Of a stretch of 64,000 bases of DNA, positions 1 to 10,032 are shown one piece after another. The notes under the pieces are model-generated. The model was not told the origin of the DNA and did not search any database. It was given only the letters and a program-made list of their open reading frames with translations. The stretch is from Trichodelitschia bisporula (taxonomy: Eukaryota > Ascomycota > Dothideomycetes > Phaeotrichales > Phaeotrichaceae). Made by a program: the position numbers and the translations under genes. The stretch covers positions 523,228 through 587,227 of the forward strand of contig ML996689.1 in the NCBI GenBank assembly GCA_010356995.1, written 5' to 3'. Numbering within the stretch: position 1 is the stretch's first letter; every line of letters begins with the position of its first letter.

Positions 1-1604
1 AGCTCATGACCATATGCTTGGGTGTTTGTCGCCCAAATCCGCAGGGGCACCGGGGGGAGTCAAATGTCGGGACTCCTACTCTGAAGAGGAAGTCTCGCAG
101 TCCAATGCATTCAGTGCGTAGTTGTGTTGCTACGGCGCTGTTGGCCTTCAGTAGTCCACCATGGAGGTTGGGGACGTATTCCTTCCAGGGGGTGTGCCAG
201 GCTGGTGCCTGTTTGTGTCCGTTGGTTCTCCACAGGGCTTCCCATTCTTGGTTCTCCCAGTCGCGGAAGATCGTTCTTGGCGCCTGGGAGGGGTCTGCCG
301 CTGCCGCGATCGCCTTCGCTTCCATGAGCATTTTGTCTTCAGGGTATGTGGGTTCTGGGGGCCTCCGGCCTCTTCGCGGGGTAGTTCCGGCCCAGTAGGC
401 CCGTGTGCGTTTCCTGATGAATTTCTCCACGTCCTCGTCGTGGTGTTCGATTGATTGCCAGTAGGCTATCTTTCTTAGGTACAGACCTAACGGGGGAATT
501 CCAGCTTCCTTTTCCAGTGCTGCTGTTGGGGCCCTCCGGAACCCCCCGGTGATCCTTCGGAGGCACTTGTTCTGTACAGCTTCAATGATCTTCAAAGTCG
601 TTTTTGGGAGATCGTAGGCCCATACCCTGCAGGCATAGGCCATGATTGCTCGGACCGTGGACACATAGATGAGGCGTGTGAGGTTGAGGCTTGGGCCTGC
701 CACCGAGGTGGATAGCCTACTTAACGCGTTGAAGTTTTTCATCGCTTTTTCGGCTGTCACCTTGACGTGGGCTTTCCATTTGAGTTTTGGGTCGACCCAT
801 ACTCCGAGGATCCTTAGGGACTGAACCGGAGGGGTTGCAATTCCCTCGATGTTTGTTGTGGCAGTGGGCGTTTGTCTTTTGTTTGTGAAATGGATCAGCT
901 TGTATTTTTCTGGGGCAAAGCTTGCGCCGTGTCTGCTCGCCCACTCGATGCATGTGTCGTGAGCTTCTTCTAGTCTTCTGCAGTTGGCTTCCGCGGAGGT
1001 TCCGAAAGTCATGAGGTATGTGTCGTCTACAAACCCAAAAGCCGTGGTGCGGTGGCGATTGGGCTTCTCGAATGTTTCCAGGAGTCCTTTTGCGTAGATG
1101 AGGAAGAGGATGGGGGAGAGGGGGGAGCCTTGAGGGATTCCAGTTCGCGTTTGGATAGGGTTACTTTTGAACCCGCTGAAGGTGAGGGTAGTGGTTCGTT
1201 CCGTGAGGAAGCCGCCGATGAACCGGACAATTTTCTCAGGGATCCCGGTTTGCCTCAGTGTATGAAGCATTCTTTCGTGGGAAACTCGGTCGTAGGCCCC
1301 TACTAGGTCCAAGCTGAGCACTGTGACAATGTTTGCTGGGTTTCTGGCCCATGCGGCCCTAATGGTCCTTGTTAGAAGCATCAGGGCGGAGCCCGTGTGT
1401 CGCTTCCTCCTTGCTCCCATCTGGGTGTCCGGGAGAAGCTTCTTTTCTTCCATGAGGTCTGTTAGGCGATCCGCCACGATTCTTTCAATTAGTTTGCCCA
1501 TCGTCACCTCCAGCGCGATCGGCCTGTAGCTTTTGGGGAGCGTGTAGTCTTCCTTTCCTTCTTTCTGGATGAGTGGCTTGTGAGTTACGCTGGCAGCCGG
1601 CAAC
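1..1604 (-). mobile_element. 5'-truncated Tad-like LINE, reverse transcriptase and C-terminal zinc-knuckle region
   Basis: A minus-strand frame is open from about 1604 down to the left edge with no stop. It reads as a non-LTR reverse transcriptase: SYRPIALEVTMGKLIERIV (finger region), VTVLSLDLVGAYDRVSHERM (catalytic motif A), RTGIPQGSPLSPILFLIY (motif B) and GFVDDTYLMTF (motif C, FVDD in place of the usual YADD, as is common in fungal Tad-clade LINEs). Near position 1 a CPCGFGRQTPKH stretch looks like the start of the C-terminal CCHC-type knuckle. The endonuclease domain and first ORF are absent: similarity stops near 1590-1604, as expected for 5' truncation at insertion. The 3' end lies beyond the window. 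No target-site duplication can be tested. The surviving frame is undamaged, so the copy may be fairly young, but it cannot be autonomous as seen here. Confidence 0.9.
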
Positions 1605-2431
1605 TAGCCCACAGTTTAGGCACGCACGAAGCCAGAACCGCAAATCATGGCAAGGATGAACTGCGGTGACAACAGCCAAGTCGTTACCCCCTGATGTACA
1701 AAAATGGGGCGTAAAGAGGTGCTTAGAGGGCGTATGGGTGTCGGACTTCATTTTCTCGATATTGATTCGAAGCTCTGGGAGTTGAGGTTACTGTACACGC
1801 TGCTTCAATCGTCACAGTATGAGAGCGAGTGTTTTGGATGGAATACACGGAATGCACCTTGAGGCGTCTTGATTAGCTTCGCTTCTTCTTGTATTTATTG
1901 CAGTTGTTCATGTTACGGTCACTCATGCAATCTCGAGATCTTCCAATGGAGAAAGAGGGAGCTCTGTCTGTGAAGGCACGAATATCCCGTAACGAGAAAG
2001 GATGGTGAACATATGGCGTAGGGAAGGGGTGTTCATCGCGGAGTCCCTTCCACTCACTCCGGACTCTTGAACAGCACAGTTGACCCGGGCTGTTTATTCC
2101 TCATTGCCATATTTTACCATCTAACGCCATCACTACCGCTCGCAGACTTCGCCATACTTTACGCTCTTATCTCAATCTCTGTCCAACTTCAAGCACCCGT
2201 TAAACCTCCGGGCCCTCGGCCAGTGACGCCCTCCAGACGCCACTTAACGGCCGGTGCGATTTCGGAGGTCCTTAGTGTTGGAGCAACACCTCATTACTAG
2301 CATCGAAGGTTAGCCCAAAGGCTCTACTCTTGCGCTACTCCTAACGATGTATCAGTCGAGCTCTAGTCCCTGCCGCGGAGCATCCTTCGTCCCCACCGGC
2401 TCTCGCCTGATACCTAGGAAGCCCAAGCAGG
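1605..2431. other. intergenic, LINE remnant to kinase-like gene
   Basis: No convincing coding sequence. The first ~20 bases hold the junction where LINE similarity ends. The remainder is the presumed promoter and leader of the gene that starts at 2432. I see no RNA gene or clear repeat. Confidence 0.5.
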
Positions 2432-3904
2432 ATGGACCTACTCAAAGACCTGGGCCCGGAGCCCCTCGATAAATTCCTTGTCCCCAAGCCTTATGAGGCA
2501 GACCAAATTCTGCACCTGTTTTCGGGCCACGCGTTTATTGAGCGGTTCTACGTCCTCACCCGCACCCTCCATGACGGGCTTCCGAGGCCCCCTTGGTCCA
2601 AAGACGAGAATGCAAAATCGAGAGAGTGGCCAGCCAACGCAGACCTATATACCCAGCAGATGGTACCGCGAAACCCGGACATCCGAGCCCGCATTGTCAG
2701 CCTGGTTAAACCGTGGAAATACGCTTGCTCGATGGATGCCGATATTCTCGCTCCGTACAGGTACGCAGGCGTAGCAATCATCAAGCTGTATGACTGGCGG
2801 TTTGCGACTGAACCACGGCGCTGTCAGAAACTGGTTCCTTGGGGAGACGATAACCAAAGGGATTTCGTGCGCGTTGCTTTACCTTCGCACCAGGAATCAA
2901 TTGATGCTATCAAAGATCAAGCGCTTGGTAACGCGCATTGGCTCCATCGCAGGCCCAATGACAGAAGACTCTGGATGTGCTATATGTCTAGAGCATACTC
3001 GCTTCGCGAGAATTTCGCGTACCTGAAGCTGAAGAGCCTTCAGGGAAAGCACATTCCTGAAGCGATTGCGTCATGCTTCTACTACATGGTCGCGCCAGAA
3101 TGCCAGTCACTAAAATTTGCGGCTCTAGCAGAAGTGAATAGAGAGTTCTACATTTCAGGATTTATCACAAAAAAGGTCAACGGCTTCAACATCACCCAGC
3201 TCGTTGGAAGAGTGCCCAAGGAGTCATGGCAGGGTATCGTCGACCAAGCCTTGGATGTCATGCGCCAGATCAACATGCTCGATGCCTTTTGGCCATGGCC
3301 ACAGCTCGACAACATTATGGTGTGTCGGGATTCGAGGGAGAGAGGCGGCTATCGTGTTGTCATGCATGGGTTTTCACACCTCTACACTCGGATTGGCGAG
3401 AAATCTTGGAGCTGGTGGTACGCGATCTGGAGATCAGATGGAATAAATCGCCTCGCGTTACTTTTGGGATGGTTGACGCGAAAGCTTGGCCACGAAGTTC
3501 AGATCTGCCGTTCCGATTTGTGGGACCGCTGGGTCGATTACGTCGATCGTGATCGTTTATATCCGTATCCCGATTACAGATGGGCGGATGAGGAAATGGA
3601 TCCGGATTTTCGCCAATACCGGCTTCGCAAATTGGTAGAATGGGGCGTCAAAAAGGAGGGAGATGCAGATTTTGAGCTTGATCGCAGTGACAAGGACTGG
3701 TGGGTATCAAAGGAAGAAGAAGAGAAGGTTAAAATCATGGTGGAAATGCTCCGACGGACGCCCAAGCGTAGGAAACGGAACCACAGTCCAGACAGCGATA
3801 TCAACGTGACGGAATGGAGAGCCGAGGACAAAGATGAGGATGTTGAGAAGATACCTTTGGCTCTGACACCTTGGTTGAAGCCCGAATGGCTCTCGCAGTT
3901 TTGA
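2432..3904 (+). CDS. fungal degenerate protein-kinase-like protein, single exon
   Basis: Uninterrupted 490-codon frame from an ATG. The middle resembles the lower part of a fungal kinase-like fold: a segment LKSLQGKHIPEAIAS corresponds to the region where related proteins have LxxLQGxxVP, then a helix with a WQGIVDQALDVMRQIN stretch, then LDNIMVCRD near residue 290 where an active kinase would have the HxD...N loop, and VVMHGFSHLY where a DFG motif would lie. Both the catalytic Asp context and the DFG are changed, so I infer a pseudokinase or highly diverged member of the fungal kinase-like families, not an active enzyme. The C-terminal ~90 residues are charged, with a basic TPKRRKRNH cluster that could be a nuclear signal. 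The family assignment is tentative; that it is a real gene is well supported by length and codon pattern. Confidence 0.7.
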   Translation: MDLLKDLGPEPLDKFLVPKPYEADQILHLFSGHAFIERFYVLTRTLHDGLPRPPWSKDENAKSREWPANADLYTQQMVPRNPDIRARIVSLVKPWKYACSMDADILAPYRYAGVAIIKLYDWRFATEPRRCQKLVPWGDDNQRDFVRVALPSHQESIDAIKDQALGNAHWLHRRPNDRRLWMCYMSRAYSLRENFAYLKLKSLQGKHIPEAIASCFYYMVAPECQSLKFAALAEVNREFYISGFITKKVNGFNITQLVGRVPKESWQGIVDQALDVMRQINMLDAFWPWPQLDNIMVCRDSRERGGYRVVMHGFSHLYTRIGEKSWSWWYAIWRSDGINRLALLLGWLTRKLGHEVQICRSDLWDRWVDYVDRDRLYPYPDYRWADEEMDPDFRQYRLRKLVEWGVKKEGDADFELDRSDKDWWVSKEEEEKVKIMVEMLRRTPKRRKRNHSPDSDINVTEWRAEDKDEDVEKIPLALTPWLKPEWLSQF

Positions 3905-6900
3905 GAGAGAAGTTGGATTGTCTCTGCTGATGGGTGAGGTATCGTAATTGGCAGAGAAGAAGCAGCGAAGAGAGTGGTGTACACTATTGCTTGGAGGCCT
4001 GTTGCGTTTATCACCGGAGACTCATTCATTGTTACACATGGTAGATCGGGTTGAGTACGGAGTTTCTATTGCAAAGTTTTCATGAATGGCTATCATTTCC
4101 GAGCTTCGACGGGGAATCTCTCGCCTCGCTGCTTGCACCGTACTATGCTGGTTGATCAGGTACATGAACTCTGTGCCGAGTTCGCATCTCACAGTACAGA
4201 CAAAATGAAGCCGGTAGTCTCCTCACCCCTGGGCGAGTACCGCATCCAATACACCAATCCATGCACCCATGACGTCCTATCCCGGCCTCCATCATGGCGC
4301 CACAAGCGACGGTATCATTGGCCATACCAACAGCGGCGCAGCATCAAACCAGCTCCACCAACAAACCAACAGGAGGCACAACCATCACCCACGCCGCATG
4401 TCTTGAGTAAACGCGGCGGCAGTCGGCCCGAAATGCATTTAACACCGGCTCCGCAAGGCCTGATGACATTGGACACCTGACTCGCAGCCGGTGCAGAATA
4501 CGCAACCCGGCGTGCCAGGATGGCGCGGGTGGAGTTCGTGGGACTGCGCTAATCGGACGCACTTCCCGCTGCAGGAGCGGGAAGGTGGGTTGGGTTTTAC
4601 ACCGGGTCAGGGTTCGGGCGGTATGGTAAGTTTCGGACCGGGGGATGGGGGGCGGGCCGCGGACCATTCGAGTTGCCTTTCCGGGTTGCCTCGTTCAGCC
4701 TTGCCGGGGGGGGATACTTCGTGTAGATGAGTGGGCTTACGGGCCTATCGGGGGTTGGGTATTTGAAATTAAATCGGGGGATTGGGGGAGCTCGAGGAGG
4801 AATTTTATTGATGGGCGTTGGGATCCTGGAGGTTGAATTGGGAGTCGTGATGCCTCGACGGACTCATGGTTCGAAACAGGAGTTACTGATGGCTTGTCTT
4901 GAGTGCCGCAAGGGCTCCACGGGGCTGGCCTGGCCTGTCCAAGACGGGCATTTTCTCCATTGTCTGGCAGGACCGTGCCACGGGACAGAGTGCTTCCGAT
5001 CTATTTGGTCGCGTGGTCCGCTGCCTTCCGGCCAGCTGCCCTTCGTGGGATTCTTCAATTTAAAGGCAGCCTTTCTCCGATCGGCCCTCCGAATGCCGTC
5101 CGCAAGGGCTAACTCGGAGATTCGAACGGCGCCTCGCCGCAGAAATGGGCGCCTTATCCTCGAAGTTGGCGGATACGATAGGCTCCTTCACTCCGACGCT
5201 CATAGAAAGCGTTGTTGTACGTGTACGCGGCTCATGGCTATCGAACGGGAAGTCTGCGACCGGTAAGATGACGTATTAGGAGTTAGGAGTAACCAACTCG
5301 TCATGCTAGCGAGCGATATCCATATCCGCAGCGAAGGACCGCCGTGGCTTGAGGCCGCTGATGGATTGATATAGTCACCCGCGCGAACGCAACGGTGGAG
5401 CGAGCCCTGATAGCGTTGGTGGGTGTTGTATCAGGGCTTTAGGGCAACGGAAAGGCATATTTTCCATTTCAGGGAGGGGAATCCCACGCTCTCCGTGGAT
5501 CTTTTGTTGGATGTCGTCTCGCGCGGGATGAGATACGGGTCTGAAAAGCAACACCAATCGTGGTGACATCAAAGCGGGGGTCGCATTCGTCAGCGAGGGG
5601 CTCTTGGATCAGCCGTGGGAGTCGCCTCGACTTTCATCCCGACGTGTTGCGAGAAGTTTGGGCATCGTGAAAGGAATTTCGGAATGAAAGGAGGACGGAC
5701 TGCTAATGAATAACTGTACGCCGGAACTGGTGTGCGACTCGGCAACGGGCGACTGTGTGGGCCAATGATCTTGCCGCCGGACAAACCTGACGGGTGCACC
5801 AGCACATGCTTCTCCAGTCACTATGGGTGTTACGTGCAGCAAAGCTTCCCCGATCCGGTTGATGCATAAATGCACACCGCGATGTTCAGCCTTAAAAGCT
5901 TCCCTACTCTTCCAACTTCCCATCGTATCAGCTAGCGACATCCCCCAAGTCATATTTGCTTTTCTCTGTTTCGGTACAAGACCGCATGCATCCCACACTT
6001 GGCGTATCTTCGCGTACCTCCGCGTATCGACCAGGTCAACCAGCTATTCTGAGCTTATCGTCTCCTAAATGACATCAAAAATATCGTCCAGACCGAGACG
6101 CCCCGATCCATGCTTGCATGGTGACGAAGCTGCCCGCTTGCGGCCAAGAGCTGTTCACGATGCAAGGATGGTAAGGCTGAGCTGTACACCATCAAATCAG
6201 GCCCAATCTGCCCTATGAGGGCTTCCTCGATACCACACTAGACGGCGGGAGGAGGCGGACATGAGGGGATGGAGGGCAAACTGAGGTTGGATCTCAGTGG
6301 GTTCTCCGCTAGCTATTGGGGAACGGCAAGGACTTCTTGAGTGCAGTGCTCCCGAGGGTTACAGTACTGATACCAGAATGATAAAACGACCTTGGTGTAG
6401 AGGACATATGCATAAACAAGGGTGCTGGCCCTATGGACCCGATGCACATGCGGAATGATCCGTAGTTACGGTTCATCCACTGCCGGATGAGAAATATTGC
6501 AGCTTGACCGGTCAGTGATGGATATCATGCACCTAAAACTAGCCTAACGGCCTTTAGAACATCATCTTAAGAATTCTAGAAGACGACATGGCAGATGACT
6601 TCAAGCTGCCTTTCCTGCGGGACTCGTACCGTTGCTCGACCATCCGCAAACGTAACCATCATAAACGCATGCATGGTTTGAAAGCAGACAGGAATCAGGC
6701 GTGTTAGCTGAGTCGTCAGTGAGCTGACAGTGCGACGAATCCGACGAATCCGGCTAACAGCTTCACAGGCAGAAGTTTAAGAAGTATGCCTGTAACAAGT
6801 CCAGACCAACCTGCGAATTGAAAGCCCATTGGTATTCATCAGAGTACTTAGGCCATGTCCTCCCCGGAGCCAACTGCCTGTTTTCTTCGCCCTCCTTCAC

Positions 6901-8011
6901 GGCTTCAGTCACCTTAAGGCATAGTCGTTGGGATCGTCCGATAGGCTCGCCAGCGAGAGACGGATTTGAGCTCGAGGTCGGTCTTGAAATACCCTGGTGG
7001 AAAGACGTTGGTCCATTTTGGCATATTTCAGCTGCATTCCGCAGCCAACCGCCAGCCTTGTCCTACCTCGATGCCCCGGCGAGGGGCCGGACAATAGAGG
7101 AGCTTAGAAGGGAATGCCTTACAGGCTGGTATACAACGCACATCCGAGAAGTGACTAGTGCGAGTGGCTCGCTGGCTCGACTGACGTCAAGGAAGATAAA
7201 ATAAATAAACAAAGCGAAACGTGTGATCTCTCTAATACTAACTGACTGAAGTAGGGGGGAAGACTACTCCGCTACGTACATATAAATATATCCCCCTCTG
7301 CTAAGCGCTAAGGCGCTATCTTATATCTTCCTACCCTGTCCTACTATCCTCCTTCCTCCTAACCTAAGATGCTATCTTCTAACCCTGGTACTGCGCACCA
7401 CAGACTATCGAAAACACATCCGATGCGATCGGGAATGGATTAAGGTGGCCCCTAATTAATTGAATCAGATAATTAGCAACTCCCATGGCTATTAGAACTA
7501 ACGGTTGACTTGGTCCCGTTAACTGTATACCGGCTGCCGATGGACTTCGTATTGAGGATAGAGCTAATGCCTAGCAGAACGCTTCTCGTCAGTGGTTCTA
7601 TTGTCGGTTACCGCGTCTTGTCATCAAACGAATGACCTATTCAGATTGATAGATACATGAGTGCTTTGATATTCCGCGATGTGCGAGTGCCAAGGGTCGC
7701 ACGTCATGGCGACAAGTACTTCGAGAGCGATATGGACATTCTCTGATATGCTCTAAACACACGTCGGCGATACATAAGATGTCTGAAGATCTCCTCGTTT
7801 GAGCTGTAGTTCTAGAAACCAAGTTATCATCAGTGTTGAACGTAGGTCTTGCCAGTCACATGCGGAACTGCTCGGCATCGCCAAATAGTGACCCCGCATC
7901 CCCACATTTTGCCGACATGGCAGAGTACCTTGCAATACTTCATCCGACTCACCCTTCTCGTTTCCAAGCTTAAAATCTAGAAGCCAGTTCAATTAGTACT
8001 TTCAAACCACA
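3905..8011. other. 4.1-kb gene-poor stretch
   Basis: Only short, low-quality frames are present and none shows family similarity or a believable exon chain. About 4580-4830 is strongly G-rich on the + strand with several runs of six to eight G. About 7200-7400 is AT-rich, includes TATAAATATATCC, and is followed by C/T-rich sequence. No terminal repeats or transposase motifs were seen. It could hold old transposon debris, but nothing proves it. Confidence 0.45.
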
Positions 8012-8896
8012 ATGTCCGGCTTTCCCTCTATCCAGCCGGCGTTTACCGTCTTGGTATGCATCCCAACACTACCAAACCGCAACCTAGACTGATATCACAG
8101 GTCGCCATCGCGAGCCCCCTAGCCATTGGTACACCACAAACCATAAGCAGGAAGACATTCACTAACCGTGCCAGGTTCGGCCTCTCGGGGTACTCCACTT
8201 GCAGTCGTGGTCCGTACCGAACCGATCCGATATCGGACTGAACTGACTTCCCGCCGCAGCCGATGACCTCCGGCACCGTCAAGTCGGAGCCGGGCTTCGA
8301 GCCCGCGCTCAACGCCGAACTGTGCGTTACCAGCTGAATTCCCTGGCTTAGCTGATAGCGCAGGGACGGCGTCGGCTACGACTATATCCGCACTGACGGC
8401 AGTGGGACGCACATGCGTCTGGATGTGCGCTCACAGCTCAAGTATGCCCCTCTTGCTCCTTGATATCAGAAACTAACTGGGTAAGGGATACGAGCGGCAG
8501 TGTGAGACTGGTTTGAATTGGGTGGATGCGTGTACTGACTCCGTAGCTCATCGCTATGTACTATAAAGGTGCCGTGCGGCTGTCCCCTGAGACGGTGAAG
8601 GTGCTGTCTGGAGCGCCGGACGCGAAAACAACAGAGTTTGGCGACTCGGGTATGTCAGACCCAGATTTTGAGAATGTGCCCTTTCTAACCTTGGAAGTTG
8701 TCAATTTTAGCTTTGAGGTACGTATTCGGCCCTCCCCGCTCTTCAGTGGTAAAGAACTGAGACGCATGGGTCCCAGACCGGTGCCGAAAGGTTCAAGGCA
8801 CTTGAGACCATGACTTTCGTGGGGGCAGGAAGGTTTGTAGTCAAGAAGGATGGCCTCGCGGTCGAGTACAAGGTCAGCCGTGTGATTGCTGGTTGA
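8012..8896 (+). CDS. DUF3237 domain protein, nine exons
   Basis: Small intron-dense gene that single-frame scans miss. Exons by eye: 8012-8053, 8101-8128, 8175-8209, 8260-8321, 8364-8441, 8486-8501, 8547-8649, 8698-8717, 8777-8896 (504 nt, 167 aa). Every junction has GT..AG, most introns show CTAAC or CTGAC near the 3' end, and all phases agree. The spliced protein reads through DUF3237 signatures: GSASRGTPLAVVPMTSGTVK, SEPGFEPALNAEL, GYDYIRTDGSGTHMRLDVRS, LIAMYYKGAVRLSPE, TTEFGDSVVNFSFETGAERF and ALETMTFVGAGRFVVKKDG. DUF3237 is a small beta-barrel family of unknown biochemical role, common in fungi and bacteria. No signal peptide is visible. The 16-nt sixth exon is the least certain part. 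The neighbours give no hint of role. Confidence 0.85.
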
Positions 8897-10032
8897 GTAA
8901 GTCCTTTGTGGGTTAGGTATTTAGAGGATTTAGGGCAAGAACAAGAGGCCAACCGGAGAATTCAGAGACTACCTTCCTTCATAGATTTCTCTTGCCTCCA
9001 TTTGCAAGATATACACCAACGTACCGGCTGGTTGAAGTGATGTCGACACCCCCATTCCGCTGCTGGCACCGAGTATCGCCTTCCGATTGCTCTTTGAGCC
9101 AGTCGAAACAATGTTTCCAACACAGCCCTGACGTTCTCGGGCCATGGAGCAAGAGTTAAGGGAAGGAGCACCCAAAGGCCTCTTAGAACTAGTATTCTGC
9201 GACACCTGTAACAACTGGAAACCAGCCCGCACTCACCATTTGCAATGATTTTGATCGCTGCGTGAGGCGCATGGACCATTTTTGTTCGTGGGTAGGACGC
9301 CTGGGGAGCGAAACCAGCGTGAAGTAATTTCTGCAGTTCACCTGCTACGCAATTAAATTTAGGAAGACATCCAGACCTGATACCAACAATCAACCAACTC
9401 ACAGTCCCATGCACGTCGTCCCAACCACTTTTCTTTCTAATTCGAATTCAGAGCATCCCAAGAAGCTGCCGGGTGGCAAGTCTGGAGGTGGAGTCGATTA
9501 TGAGGCTGGCAGGTCAAGAATATGACACGCATAAGGCCTGTCGTGGCATATTTGATGGTGATGAAGTCGATGATCGAGAGCACAGCCACATGGGATTGGT
9601 GTTTCATTAGGTCATGAATCGGCTTTGGTGGCACAGCTGGATCTCTGCCAGCTTCAAGCACCCGGCTCCGGCACCGCCAGTCAGATGCCGTAAAATTGGT
9701 GCACAACGCCAATTCCAAGGCGCGAGAGACGCCAACCGAAGAAGCCCTAACATAGGCTTTTCCACTTCGGGTAGGGATGTGGCGGTGCAGAGGTCGGACG
9801 GCGACTTGGCGGAGGAGGTTGGCTGAGGAACGGGGAATATCTTGCTGGCGTCCGACTTGCATTGCCTTGCCAATGCGATGCAAGTCAGCGGTTATATCGC
9901 ATCGTACGACTCTCTGCCCTAGTTCTTCGCCTCTTCTCTCTTCTCCATCCTCCATTGCAAGTGTTGCATCCTGGTTGTCCCTCCAGCCATCTCCATTTAC
10001 CCCCAGTCGACTGCACCGCCATTCGCGACACC
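8897..10032. other. intergenic and promoter region upstream of PhoD-like gene
   Basis: No supported gene. About 9918-9970 is a pyrimidine-rich tract (CTCTTCTCTCTTCTCCATCC) just upstream of the start codon at 10033, a common feature of filamentous-fungal core promoters and leaders. An open minus-strand frame at 9437-10108 overlaps it but has no family similarity. Confidence 0.5.

Noticed and set aside
5110-5150. GATTCGAAC, a tRNA T-loop-like string on the minus strand
   Set aside because: Flanking bases do not form T-arm or acceptor stems.
6818-7204. 128-codon + frame
   Set aside because: Starts at TTG, no family similarity, no splice context; lies in a gene-poor stretch.
3905-8011. Possible hidden transposon in the gene-poor stretch
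   Set aside because: No terminal repeats, transposase or RT motifs could be seen.
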